This document shows positions 8,511 to 16,657 of a stretch of 20,597 nt of DNA, in pieces. Position 1 is the first letter of the stretch. Every line of letters begins with the position of its first letter. The stretch is from JAYZDF01 sp036337945 (GTDB taxonomy: Bacteria; Myxococcota; Kuafuiibacteriia; Kuafuiibacteriales; Kuafuiibacteriaceae), in contig JAYZDF010000095.1 of NCBI GenBank assembly GCA_036337945.1, forward strand, positions 1-20,597, written 5' to 3'. The notes below the pieces were generated by a model. That model saw only the letters and a list, made by a program, of their open reading frames with translations, had not been told where the DNA came from and made no database searches. The position numbers were made by a program, and so were the translations under genes.

Positions 8511-9551
8511 ATGACTCGTCCCGACGAAAGTCGCGCGCCATCTATCCCTTTGAGCGTCGCACCCATGATGGATCGAACCGACCGTCACTTTCGTTACATC
8601 ATGCGCCAAATGACGAAGAAGACCCTGCTGTATACCGAAATGGTCACGACAGGTGCCGTCATTCATGGCGAACGTGAACGCATTATTGGCTACAACCCTA
8701 TCGAGAAGCCACTAGTGTTGCAGGTGGGAGGAGATGACCCCAAGGCGCTAAGCGAATGTGCTCGAATTGCTGAGGGTGAAGGCTACGATGAGATAAACAT
8801 CAATGTTGGATGTCCATCGGACCGTGTGCAAAACGGAAACTTTGGCGCCTGCCTGATGTCCCAACCTGAACTGGTCGCAGAAGGTGTCGCCGAAATGCGA
8901 AAGGCGGTTAAAATCCCGGTCACGGTCAAACACCGTATCGGTATCGACGATTTTGATAGCTACGAATTCATGCTGAAATTCGTCGATACGGTTTCTCAGT
9001 CTGGAGCAGACCGCTTTAGCGTTCACGCGCGAAAAGCGTTTCTGCAGGGCTTGAGCCCTAAAGAGAATCGTACCGTCCCTCCACTTCGATACGATGATGT
9101 CTATCGACTCAAACGCGAAAGACCCGATCTATGGATTGAAATCAATGGGGGCATTCGAACTTTGGAAGCAACGCAAGAACACTTGCAACACGTTGACGGT
9201 GTCATGATTGGACGCGCCGCCTACGAAGATCCTTATATTTTTGCGAGAGCGGATAAAGAAATATTCAAAGATGAATCGGCACCTATTCCATCTCGTGAAG
9301 ACGTTGTACTCGCGTGTGTAGATTACGCGAACGCTTGGATCAAAAAGGGTGGACGCTTACACGCAATCTCTAGACATCTCCTCACGATGTTTGCTCATCA
9401 ACCTGGTGCCCGAGCGTTTCGTCGCTACATCAGTGAGCATGCGCCTCGAGCAGGCTCAGATGCGACCATCTTGATAGAAGCACTGAAACGAATGCAGGAC
9501 GCAAGACCTCCGCAAATGAACGAAGCGGAAGCGGCTACTATCTCTGCTTAG
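8511..9551 (+). CDS. dusA: tRNA-dihydrouridine synthase A
   Basis: This FMN enzyme reduces uridine to dihydrouridine in the D loop of tRNAs. The 346-residue protein has the DusA signature SVAPMMDRTDRHFRY near 15-29 and LLYTEMVTTGA at 39-49. The catalytic cysteine is C101 in NVGCPSDRVQNG, and the FMN-binding TIM barrel continues through VKHRIG and INGGI to MIGRAAY. These features favour DusA over DusB or DusC. The start follows CAAGGAG with a short 3-nt spacer. The gene lies 69 nt after the methyltransferase, so it may share that transcript. It ends tail-to-tail with the alpha/beta hydrolase gene, only one base apart. Confidence 0.95.
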   Translation: MTRPDESRAPSIPLSVAPMMDRTDRHFRYIMRQMTKKTLLYTEMVTTGAVIHGERERIIGYNPIEKPLVLQVGGDDPKALSECARIAEGEGYDEININVGCPSDRVQNGNFGACLMSQPELVAEGVAEMRKAVKIPVTVKHRIGIDDFDSYEFMLKFVDTVSQSGADRFSVHARKAFLQGLSPKENRTVPPLRYDDVYRLKRERPDLWIEINGGIRTLEATQEHLQHVDGVMIGRAAYEDPYIFARADKEIFKDESAPIPSREDVVLACVDYANAWIKKGGRLHAISRHLLTMFAHQPGARAFRRYISEHAPRAGSDATILIEALKRMQDARPPQMNEAEAATISA

Positions 9552-9552
9552 T

Positions 9553-10377
9553 TTAAAAAGACTCGAGAATAGCGGCCATAAGCTCATCAGGTTTATCAAT
9601 GTGCACCCAATGACCTGCGCCTTCTAAAACGTGAAGTTCAATCGCGCCGGTTTGATGCAAGAGCTCCAGTCGATCAATTTCATCATCATTGAAACGGTTA
9701 CTCTCACCACCTCGAACAAAATGAATCTCATGAAGCGCACCTTGACCTTCTAAAAATGGCCAGGCGTCAAATGCATAATAATCCGCGATCATTGCCTGAA
9801 TCCGCTGGCGTTCAAAAACCCAGTCCAAACCATGTTCTTTCCTCTTCAAATTGGTCGCGAGCCACATCGCTACCATTTGGGAAAGGCCTTTTTCGAGCAA
9901 ACGGTCGATCGTTGCTTGCCGAGTCTTCGGCGGTGGCGTGACTGACTCAAGTGCTTCCAGTACTGTAAGAACAACGTTTCCTTTAGGGTCTGAAAAATCG
10001 ATGTTTGCGGCGCTCGGACACGTGTCGAGTATCCACAACTTAACGGGAAAGGTTTTCGCTTCAACGTAGCGAATCGCCACCTTTCCCCCGTAAGAATGCG
10101 CAATCACAACCTCCGGTTCACCAAGCTGCTCCTCAAGTTGAATCAAATCGGCCGCTACGGTTACGAGATCATCTCCGGGTGGTGCGAACTGCGATTCTCC
10201 GTGATTTCGCAAGTCAATAATGTGAAAGCGCCAATGAGGGGCAGATTTGTATAAGCGATTCGTGAAGCTCAGTAGATTACGTCCGGAGCCCAGAATACCG
10301 TGAATGACAAAGGCAGACGGCGCATCAGGAGCCTTCGAACCAAGAGTGCGAACATTGAGACGGAACGAAGAGCTCAT
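9553..10377 (-). CDS. Alpha/beta hydrolase (YbfF/ABHD11-like esterase)
   Basis: The 274-residue protein has an alpha/beta-hydrolase fold. The oxyanion region is FVIHGILGSGRN at 23-34, IDLRNHGES follows at 54-62, the nucleophile elbow is AHSYGG with S95, and the likely catalytic histidine is H256 in GAGHWVH. D118 in ILDTCP sits 23 residues after the serine, about where YbfF-type enzymes carry their acid, so S95-D118-H256 is a plausible triad. The pattern fits YbfF/ABHD11-like esterases; the natural substrate is unknown. There is no signal peptide, so it is cytoplasmic. Its ATG overlaps the TGA of the SirB1-like gene by one base, marking it as the last gene of that operon. Confidence 0.85.
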   Translation of the reverse strand: MSSSFRLNVRTLGSKAPDAPSAFVIHGILGSGRNLLSFTNRLYKSAPHWRFHIIDLRNHGESQFAPPGDDLVTVAADLIQLEEQLGEPEVVIAHSYGGKVAIRYVEAKTFPVKLWILDTCPSAANIDFSDPKGNVVLTVLEALESVTPPPKTRQATIDRLLEKGLSQMVAMWLATNLKRKEHGLDWVFERQRIQAMIADYYAFDAWPFLEGQGALHEIHFVRGGESNRFNDDEIDRLELLHQTGAIELHVLEGAGHWVHIDKPDELMAAILESF

Positions 10378-11213
10378 CAGTTCAAGACAATCGATTGCTT
10401 GTTTTTGATGTCTGCGATTTGCCGAACAATCATGTCGCGATATTCGGAATCTTCAGGAGCCAGGTCTACATAAGCTTGCAAGTCTTCGAGCGCAAAAGCG
10501 TGCGCATTAATTCCAAGATAGTTGATGGCTCGCACCAAATATTCTCGCGGCTGGTCTGGTTCTAGCAAAAGGAGCTTATCAATCACGGCAATCGTCTTAA
10601 TTGGCTCCCCTCGAGCTTGATAGATGGCTTTCAAATTCTGAAGCATTCGAAGGGTGATCACGCGTTTTGATGCCGCGGTTAATTCGAATTCGTTGGAAGG
10701 AAGCTTCGTGCTAAGTGTTTCGTGGAAAAAGCCTTTCACCTGGTCAAAACTAAGGATTCGTCCTTCTCGAAACATATCCACGAAGAGGTTTGGTTCGCTT
10801 TTATGTTTCACCATAAAGTGACCAGGAAATGAAATGCCGACAAGCTCAATGTCTAGTCGTCTCGCAACCTCAATCAGGATGACAGATAAGCTAATAGGTA
10901 TACCGCGCTGCCCTTCGAAGATGGCGTCTAAGCAACTGTTTTGCGGGTCATAATAGTTGTCTGTGTTGCCTTGAAAGCCACAGTCATAAACAAGGAACTC
11001 AACAAGAACTTGCACTTGTTCACAAATGGAATGGCAATTGTCGATTTGTTCACGAACATCCGCAGCCAATCGATCGAGCTCCAAACGGCAATCCTGAAAA
11101 TCCAAACTTGGATTCTCGAGAGACGCTACAAGAATGGCGGCGATCCCCAAGTCGAATCTTGATTCAGTAGATTCCGCCAGTTGTTGCCAATACGCTTCTG
11201 TAGGCTGACCCAT
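10377..11213 (-). CDS. SirB1-family transglutaminase-like protein with TPR tail
   Basis: The start at 11213 is chosen because AGAGGT at 11220-11225 lies 6 nt before it. A longer frame to 11345 would run into the upstream gene and adds 44 residues without visible conservation. The resulting 278-residue protein has the SirB1/transglutaminase-like core: NSCLDAIFEGQRGIPISLSV at 92-111, ISFPGHFMVK at 127-136 and LFVDMFREGRIL at 143-154. C94, H132 and D146 are candidate catalytic-triad residues. The C-terminal part (about 185-270) reads as two TPR-like helical repeats (LKAIYQARGE..., AINYLGINAH...). Proteins of this family are widespread but their biochemical role is not settled. It sits between a DUF1415 gene and an alpha/beta hydrolase gene. 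Confidence 0.85.
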   Translation of the reverse strand: MGQPTEAYWQQLAESTESRFDLGIAAILVASLENPSLDFQDCRLELDRLAADVREQIDNCHSICEQVQVLVEFLVYDCGFQGNTDNYYDPQNSCLDAIFEGQRGIPISLSVILIEVARRLDIELVGISFPGHFMVKHKSEPNLFVDMFREGRILSFDQVKGFFHETLSTKLPSNEFELTAASKRVITLRMLQNLKAIYQARGEPIKTIAVIDKLLLLEPDQPREYLVRAINYLGINAHAFALEDLQAYVDLAPEDSEYRDMIVRQIADIKNKQSIVLN

Positions 11214-11219
11214 AACAGT

Positions 11220-11225
11220 ACCTCT
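11220..11225 (-). promoter_or_regulatory. Ribosome binding site that fixes the SirB1-like start
   Basis: The minus strand reads AGAGGT here, 6 nt before the ATG at 11213. This supports the shorter start over an in-frame alternative at 11345 that lies inside the DUF1415 gene. Confidence 0.65.
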
Positions 11226-11235
11226 GAGAACAGTG

Positions 11236-11778
11236 TTACAGATCGAGGATATTCCGCCAGATTTTGGCCACTTCAGTGGGGCCCATCGCCCGTAGTTTTT
11301 CCGCGTTAGCGGCCGGAATGTGAAGCGTATCGGGATGACGTTCAATGGCTTCTTCTACATGTGATACCCGCAAAAAATGGAAGATAGGATAGGGAGAACG
11401 ATTAGTAAAATGGCTGAGATCATCCGGATCTTCACCATCGAAGAGATATTGCGGATGAAAGCTCGCAACTTGAATCCATTGATTTGCTTCCGATTCTTCG
11501 AGCAGATCTTCGAGGGCGGCCAGCGCATCAAGGTATTCGTCAAAATCCGACAGGCCCTTTTCGAAGACCAGCAAACTGGTGGCGCGCTCTTCTTCATTGG
11601 CTTCGATCAAGGCCAATGCCTCGCGCAGCGCCTCAGTAAGTATTTGCTCCATCGTGACAGCTGAACTTTCTGCAATATGAATCATGCTGGGCTTTAGCGG
11701 CCCAGCGAAAGGACAAAGGTTCAGTCCGATAACGATCTCTTTGAGCCAAGCTTGAACCCTTCTCGTTACATCCGTCAC
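11236..11778 (-). CDS. DUF1415 family protein
   Basis: I place the start at the GTG at 11778, giving 180 residues. Family members usually have about ten residues before the tryptophan of the W-x(6)-GLNLCPFA motif, as here, and AAGG precedes it at a workable distance. A GTG at 11808 would add ten residues. Recognisable family blocks are VIGLNLCPFAGPL near the N-terminus and SFHPQYLFDG, NRSPYPIFHFLR and HIPAANAEKLRAMG in the C-terminal half. The molecular function is unknown. The protein is acidic and has no membrane segment. It is the first gene of a minus-strand set, with a 22-nt gap to the SirB1-like gene, and is divergent from thrB. Confidence 0.8.
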   Translation of the reverse strand: MTDVTRRVQAWLKEIVIGLNLCPFAGPLKPSMIHIAESSAVTMEQILTEALREALALIEANEEERATSLLVFEKGLSDFDEYLDALAALEDLLEESEANQWIQVASFHPQYLFDGEDPDDLSHFTNRSPYPIFHFLRVSHVEEAIERHPDTLHIPAANAEKLRAMGPTEVAKIWRNILDL

Positions 11779-11865
11779 TTGATATACCTTGCCATTGTTC
11801 AAAATCACTTTCCAATAAATAGCTTTGGCGCTGACCGAACAATCATTTTGTGCAACGCTTTACAA

Positions 11866-12759
11866 GTGACACGTTTTATCGTTGCTGTTCCGGCTACGCT
11901 CTCCAACCTAGGCCCCGGATATGACGTCCTCGGCCTCGCACTTACGCTTCAAAATCGATTCGAATTTACCGTACTCGAAGGAAAGAAACGGTTTTGTTCA
12001 GGAGGAAAAGAGATCGCAGCGAAAAATCATCTGAGCTTCAAAACATTCTTGGATGCCATAGATACTTTCGGCGGGGAATTTTCCGAAGGACTACAACTAG
12101 AACAAGAGGAAAAAATACCTCGGTCTCGCGGGCTAGGTTCATCCGCGACTGCTCGGATTGCTGGACTGAGCGCATACCTCAGACTCGTCAATGATCAAGT
12201 CTCAGTGAATGAACAACTTGAATTTTTGGCCAAAGGGGAAGGACACCCAGACAATGTGACTCCTGCTTTGTTAGGCGGACTGAGTTTATGCGGCTCCGAG
12301 CAAGGTCGTAGCCAACAGATGACGCTTCCCGCGCCGAATCTCCGTGTTGCCTTATGTATTCCCCATAAAACTGTAGCAACCAACGAGGCCCGAAAAATTC
12401 TTCCTAAACAATATTCAGGCGAAGAAGTTGTATACAGTACCTCGCGGATAGCATTCTTGATTGCTAGCCTTCTAGAAGAACAGCATCAGAATTTACGTTT
12501 TGCGATGCAAGACTGTATTCACCAACCATACAGAAAGAGACTTATCGGAAACGTAGACGAAGCTTTCTCTAATGCTTATGAGACTGGCGCACTGAGCGCG
12601 TTCATCTCAGGCAGTGGTAGCACTTTGGCTGCTTTTGTAGCCATGGATCAAGACGCAAGCCTTGTGGCTTCGGCAATGCAGAAAGCGTTTGGTGAAGACT
12701 CCTGCCAAGCATTGAGCGTAGAAACGAGTTCAACAGGTGTTGTCGTCTCGGATGCGTAA
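11866..12759 (+). CDS. thrB: Homoserine kinase (GHMP family)
   Basis: ThrB phosphorylates homoserine with ATP, committing carbon to threonine. The 297-residue protein has the three GHMP kinase motifs: PATLSNLGPGYDVLGLAL at 9-26, the phosphate-binding loop PRSRGLGSSATA at 85-96, and ISGSGST near the C-terminus. PDNVTPALLGGL is also typical of homoserine kinases. The GTG at 11866 places the first motif at the normal distance from the N-terminus. The frame is open back to an ATG at 11752, but that region overlaps the divergent DUF1415 gene and is not conserved. The ribosome site is weak. No thrA or thrC is present here. The stop abuts the stop of the convergent glycosyltransferase gene with no base between. 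Confidence 0.92.
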   Translation: MTRFIVAVPATLSNLGPGYDVLGLALTLQNRFEFTVLEGKKRFCSGGKEIAAKNHLSFKTFLDAIDTFGGEFSEGLQLEQEEKIPRSRGLGSSATARIAGLSAYLRLVNDQVSVNEQLEFLAKGEGHPDNVTPALLGGLSLCGSEQGRSQQMTLPAPNLRVALCIPHKTVATNEARKILPKQYSGEEVVYSTSRIAFLIASLLEEQHQNLRFAMQDCIHQPYRKRLIGNVDEAFSNAYETGALSAFISGSGSTLAAFVAMDQDASLVASAMQKAFGEDSCQALSVETSSTGVVVSDA

Positions 12760-14124
12760 CTACAACTGAATCGACCAAGCTATCGTCTTAGGATGAGCAG
12801 CCAGATGAGGATACGCAACCTTAGCTTGTTTGATGAAATCGACCGCCGTCGCACGTCCATGCGTATTTGAAATCGCTTCTAAGCCCATAAAAAACATATC
12901 CAGCGGCGCGCCTTCAATCTGTAACAGAAGCTCCATCAAAACTGGAAGATTAGCGATATCTCCGAGGTCGATCGCAATACCACAAGCGCAGTTGACCAGT
13001 TCAAGGCGCTGCTCAGGTTTTTCGGGAGGAACGTGTTCGATACCCTGTACAAAAGCTCCGTATGCTTTGTTCATGTCATTAGTATCCGCGGCCAGCTCGC
13101 CCATTTTTTGATAGATCTCGGCGCGACGCGTTTCAATATGACTGATACCAATCTTCTCCTGCGCAGAAAGTTCGGTCTCCATGAGTCCGATCGTTCGCTC
13201 AAAGCATTGGAGAGCTTCTGGCTTTTGGTCCATGTCGATGAGTAAGTAGGCTATCAGATACCAAAGGTCTGGTTTATTCGGAATTTTTGCGACCACATCG
13301 CGAGCGATTTTGAGGGTCTCCTCCGCGGGCTTTTGAGCTGCCACCATCGCGCGAATCAAAAACCAAGCAATGTCGAAAACCAGGTCTTTATCCGCACTCT
13401 CGTCTTTACCTAATTCGTTATGAGCATCTCGAAGATGATTTGATGCTTCGGTAAATCGTTTCAGAGAACATAGCTCACGACCGAGGTAATACTTATACAG
13501 AGGATCGTGCGGATTCTCTGCAACCATCATTTCAATGAGGGGTAATGACCGCTCACCTTTTTTTCTGGCCTCATAGACTTCAGGGTCGTAACCCAAATGG
13601 ATAATCTGAAGCCCGTCGAAGTGGTGCCGATCGATCTGGGTAAATTTTGCGTCGAGTGAGCCAAAAAGATGATGAACTCGGTTTTTGTAACCAAGCCTCT
13701 TATCGCTAGGAATTATACGAATTCCATCAAGCTCGCTTTGGACCTCTCCCTTTGTTGTGGTGTTCACGACCTTCAGCGTCACCACGTTGAAGGGGTATCC
13801 AGAAGGCAGGCCTCGAAGGTACGCACGGAGCGCGGCCGGGTCTGGCCCCTGCAAACGTTCATCAGCATCCAGAATAATGACCCATTGACCACTTGCGCAC
13901 CGCAAAGTTTCGTTTCGCGCCGCTGAGAAGTCATTGCACCATTCGAAATAGCTGACCTTGGCTCCATGGGCCTTGGCTATTTCTACGGTTTTATCCGTCG
14001 AGCCAGTATCAACGACCACAATTTCGTCGGCCCAGGCCTTGGCACTGGCCAAGGCATCATCAAGGAAAGCCTCTTCGTTTTTGACCATCATCGCGACCGA
14101 AATAAACGGCTGATCTGCACTCAT
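12760..14124 (-). CDS. Family 2 glycosyltransferase with C-terminal TPR-like region
   Basis: The protein has 454 residues. Residues 6-200 form a GT2 (GT-A fold) domain with ISVAMMVKNEE at 8-18, DEIVVVDTGSTDKT at 33-46, the FSAARNETL stretch at 66-74 and the metal-binding LDADE with D86 and D88. This is the WaaE/KdtX- and SunS-like branch of GT2. Residues 205-400 are helical with TPR-like units, for example PLYKYYLGRELCSLKRFTEA and DLWYLIAYLLIDMDQKPEA. There are no membrane segments, so it is cytoplasmic or peripheral. The sugar donor and acceptor are unknown. Divergent placement next to the Kdo cluster suggests an LPS-core or other envelope glycan role, but that is inference. The start codon lies in the centre of a 15-nt inverted repeat. 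Confidence 0.88.
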   Translation of the reverse strand: MSADQPFISVAMMVKNEEAFLDDALASAKAWADEIVVVDTGSTDKTVEIAKAHGAKVSYFEWCNDFSAARNETLRCASGQWVIILDADERLQGPDPAALRAYLRGLPSGYPFNVVTLKVVNTTTKGEVQSELDGIRIIPSDKRLGYKNRVHHLFGSLDAKFTQIDRHHFDGLQIIHLGYDPEVYEARKKGERSLPLIEMMVAENPHDPLYKYYLGRELCSLKRFTEASNHLRDAHNELGKDESADKDLVFDIAWFLIRAMVAAQKPAEETLKIARDVVAKIPNKPDLWYLIAYLLIDMDQKPEALQCFERTIGLMETELSAQEKIGISHIETRRAEIYQKMGELAADTNDMNKAYGAFVQGIEHVPPEKPEQRLELVNCACGIAIDLGDIANLPVLMELLLQIEGAPLDMFFMGLEAISNTHGRATAVDFIKQAKVAYPHLAAHPKTIAWSIQL

Positions 14125-14145
14125 AGTGCATGTCTTAGACTATGA
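14116..14145. promoter_or_regulatory. Inverted repeats around the glycosyltransferase start codon
   Basis: TGCACT-CAT-AGTGCA at 14116-14130 is a perfect inverted repeat whose three central bases are the ATG of the minus-strand glycosyltransferase. A second inverted repeat, TCATAGT at 14121-14127 and ACTATGA at 14139-14145, overlaps it. In the mRNA the two are alternative hairpins with the start codon in the loop or in the stem; in DNA they could be an operator. Function is inferred only. Confidence 0.35.
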
Positions 14146-14191
14146 CCAAGGCAAGGTACATAGTCGCTTGAGAAATGTGTTCGTTTAGGCT

Positions 14192-14220
14192 TTGACAGCG
14201 GGCTCGCAGAAGCATACCTT
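14192..14220 (+). promoter_or_regulatory. Likely sigma70 promoter of the kdsB-pyrG-kdsA-kdsC operon
   Basis: A perfect TTGACA (14192-14197) is followed after 17 nt by TACCTT (14215-14220). The -10 matches three of six consensus bases. Transcription would begin near 14227, about 40 nt before the kdsB start. Confidence 0.5.
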
Positions 14221-14249
14221 CGCACTCGTGCAGAGTTCAGTTCGGCAAA

Positions 14250-14255
14250 AAGGAG
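14250..14255 (+). promoter_or_regulatory. Ribosome binding site for the TTG start of kdsB
   Basis: AAGGAG ends 10 nt before the TTG at 14266. It supports a non-ATG start in a region with no in-frame ATG or GTG nearer the conserved N-terminus. Confidence 0.55.
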
Positions 14256-14265
14256 ACTGTTAGCC

Positions 14266-15012
14266 TTGGGCGGCCCCGTCGTCGCCGTAGTCCCTAGCCG
14301 CTTTGCCTCTACACGCTTCCCCGGAAAACCACTTGCTCTAATTGACGGCGTGCCCATGGTGATTCGTGTCATCCGGCGGGCTTCTTCTGCTCAACTCGTG
14401 GATCGCGTGTTTGTCGCGACGGATGATGAGAGAATTGCTCAAGTTGTCAGAGAACATAATTTCGAAGTGGTCATGACATCGAAGGAGTGCGCTTCTGGAA
14501 CAGACCGAATCGCAGAAGCGGTTACCCAACTTCAATCGATCGCCCCGAAACTGGTGGTCAACGTTCAAGGAGACGAACCGCTCCTCGATCCCGCCGATAT
14601 TGACCAACTAATATCGGAAACCCTTAAAAGCCAACAACCCATGGGAACTCTTGCAAGAGTTTTCGACAGTCTGGAACGATTTAAGGACCCAAATGTGGTC
14701 AAAGTTGTTCGCGCAAATAGCGGGCAGGCGCTCTATTTCTCCAGGAGTCCTATTCCAAACAATCCAAGCAAAATCGATGGTCTTCCCTTGATGCACATTG
14801 GCTTGTATGCGTATGTCCCACATGCTTTGCGGAAGCTTGCTTCCCAGGCCCCAACAGACCTCGAAATCTGTGAACGTCTGGAACAACTCCGCGCACTTGA
14901 AACAGGAATAAATATACATGTTGCGCTGGCAGCTTCAGCCCGTTCGTCAATCGCAGTGGATGTCCCAGAGGATGTTGCACGAGTAGAAGACGCTTTACGT
15001 AACATTGGATAA
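14266..15012 (+). CDS. kdsB: CMP-Kdo synthetase (3-deoxy-manno-octulosonate cytidylyltransferase)
   Basis: KdsB activates Kdo by coupling it to CTP, forming CMP-Kdo for transfer to lipid A in the cytoplasm. The protein has 248 residues, the normal length. It carries the nucleotide-binding N-terminus VVPSRFASTRFPGKPL at 8-23, VATDDERI at 50-57, SGTDRIAEA at 77-85, the metal-binding aspartate D103 in NVQGDEPL, and the YFSRSPIP block in the middle. The start is TTG at 14266, supported by AAGGAG upstream. It is the first gene of the Kdo cluster and ends 13 nt before pyrG, whose product makes its CTP substrate. Confidence 0.95.
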   Translation: MGGPVVAVVPSRFASTRFPGKPLALIDGVPMVIRVIRRASSAQLVDRVFVATDDERIAQVVREHNFEVVMTSKECASGTDRIAEAVTQLQSIAPKLVVNVQGDEPLLDPADIDQLISETLKSQQPMGTLARVFDSLERFKDPNVVKVVRANSGQALYFSRSPIPNNPSKIDGLPLMHIGLYAYVPHALRKLASQAPTDLEICERLEQLRALETGINIHVALAASARSSIAVDVPEDVARVEDALRNIG

Positions 15013-15015
15013 AAC

Positions 15016-15020
15016 GAGGA
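15016..15020 (+). promoter_or_regulatory. Ribosome binding site that fixes the GTG start of pyrG
   Basis: GAGGA lies 5 nt before the GTG at 15026. It favours that start over an in-frame TTG at 15005 that overlaps the end of kdsB. Confidence 0.65.
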
Positions 15021-15025
15021 ATATT

Positions 15026-16657
15026 GTGCCTAAACATAAGCCCAAGAAATTTATTTTCGTGACCGGCGGAGTTGTTTCGTCTCTTGGTAAAGGACTTTGC
15101 AGTGCGTCAATTGGTGCGCTGCTAGAAAACCGAGGGCTAAAGATCTCCATTCTCAAGCTCGATCCATATATCAATGTGGATCCCGGCACGATGAGTCCTC
15201 TTCAGCATGGAGAAGTTTTCGTCACGGACGATGGAGCGGAAACCGATCTCGACCTGGGTCACTACGAGCGCTACACAAATTGCCAACTGAGTAAGAATAA
15301 CAATTTCACGTCAGGGCAAATCTACAATTCTGTAATCTCCAAAGAGCGTCGAGGCGAGTACTTAGGAACCACGGTTCAGGTCATTCCGCACATCACAAAC
15401 GAAATCAAAGATGCGATCAAGCTCGGCGCCAAAGATGTAGACCTCGCCATCGTAGAAATTGGCGGGACAGTGGGAGATATTGAATCACTTCCTTTTCTCG
15501 AAGCTATTCGGCAGATGCGGCGCGATGCTGGAGAAGAAAACGTACTCTATGTGCATTGCACCCTCGTTCCGTTCCTGAAGGCCGCAGGCGAAGTTAAGAC
15601 CAAACCAACCCAACACTCTGTCAACGAGCTGCGCCGGATTGGTATCCAGCCTAATATCCTAATCTGTCGATCTGAAGACCCTATCGAAGATGAGATCAAA
15701 AGAAAGATTTCATTATTTTGTGATGTCGATAAGAGCTGCGTTGTCAGCGCGCCGGATGTTGGATGTATTTATGAAGTCCCCGTCACTCTGTACGAAGAAG
15801 GCTTAGATGATAAGATTGCGGAACTCCTTAATATCTGGTCTCGGGCTTCCAAACTCGATGTTTGGCGACAGATTGTTCAACGGATAGAGAATCCTGAATT
15901 TGAGACTGTTATCGGCATTGTTGGAAAATACACAACTCTGGTTGAGAGCTATAAGTCTCTTCACGAAGCTCTGGTACACGGCGGCATCCCCAACAAAACC
16001 AGGGTTGAGCTTCGCTACATTGATGCAGAGGACACAAAAAACCTCGAAGCAAATCTCAGTGGTCTCGATGGAATCCTGGTTCCGGGAGGATTTGGACAAC
16101 GAGGTACTGAGGGCAAAATTCTTGCCTCAAAGTATGCACGTGAAAAGCGAATTCCTTTCTTCGGAATTTGCCTAGGACTTCAAATGGCTGTTGTTGATTT
16201 CTCTCGACACGTTCTCAAACTTGAGGGCGCGAATTCTATCGAGTTTGACGGAGACACCAAGCATCCAGTTATCCACTTGATGGATTCTCAAAAAGACGTG
16301 GTCGATAAAGGGGCAAGCATGCGACTCGGTGCGTACCCTTGCTCCCTCGAGGCAAGCTCTCTCGCACAAAAGCAGTATCAATCGACTGAAATCAGTGAGC
16401 GCCATCGACATCGTTATGAGGTGAACAATCGCTACCGAGCGCAGCTCACTGAGGCGGGAATGAACTGTTCAGGAACATCTCCAGATGGAAGCTTGGTTGA
16501 AATCGTCGAGATTCCAGATCATCCTTGGTACTTAGCTTGCCAATTTCACCCGGAATTTAAATCCAAGCCATTCAAGCCACATCCACTTTTCGCCGGCTTT
16601 ATCGAGGCGGCTCTACACAGCGGCGGACATCGTCGAAGAAGTCAGGTCGGAAAATGA
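15026..16657 (+). CDS. pyrG: CTP synthase
   Basis: PyrG aminates UTP to CTP using ATP and glutamine. The GTG at 15026 gives 543 residues, the usual length. The N-terminal amidoligase domain has FVTGGVVSSLGKG at 11-23 and LDPYINVDPGTM at 45-56, followed by VEIGGTVGDIES and the KPTQHSV segment. The C-terminal class I glutaminase domain has the catalytic cysteine C382 in GICLGLQ, close to C379 of the E. coli enzyme, and the HPEF motif near the end. It lies between kdsB and kdsA and overlaps the latter in ATGA, so CTP supply is transcriptionally tied to CMP-Kdo formation. The same clustering is seen in other proteobacteria. Confidence 0.97.
   Translation: MPKHKPKKFIFVTGGVVSSLGKGLCSASIGALLENRGLKISILKLDPYINVDPGTMSPLQHGEVFVTDDGAETDLDLGHYERYTNCQLSKNNNFTSGQIYNSVISKERRGEYLGTTVQVIPHITNEIKDAIKLGAKDVDLAIVEIGGTVGDIESLPFLEAIRQMRRDAGEENVLYVHCTLVPFLKAAGEVKTKPTQHSVNELRRIGIQPNILICRSEDPIEDEIKRKISLFCDVDKSCVVSAPDVGCIYEVPVTLYEEGLDDKIAELLNIWSRASKLDVWRQIVQRIENPEFETVIGIVGKYTTLVESYKSLHEALVHGGIPNKTRVELRYIDAEDTKNLEANLSGLDGILVPGGFGQRGTEGKILASKYAREKRIPFFGICLGLQMAVVDFSRHVLKLEGANSIEFDGDTKHPVIHLMDSQKDVVDKGASMRLGAYPCSLEASSLAQKQYQSTEISERHRHRYEVNNRYRAQLTEAGMNCSGTSPDGSLVEIVEIPDHPWYLACQFHPEFKSKPFKPHPLFAGFIEAALHSGGHRRRSQVGK

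Noticed and set aside
11214..11345. Upstream start for the SirB1-like gene at 11345
   Set aside because: It lies within the DUF1415 gene, while the ATG at 11213 has a good ribosome site and fits the family N-terminus.
11752..11865. Upstream start for thrB at the ATG at 11752
   Set aside because: It overlaps the divergent DUF1415 gene and adds 38 residues before the conserved N-terminus of homoserine kinase.
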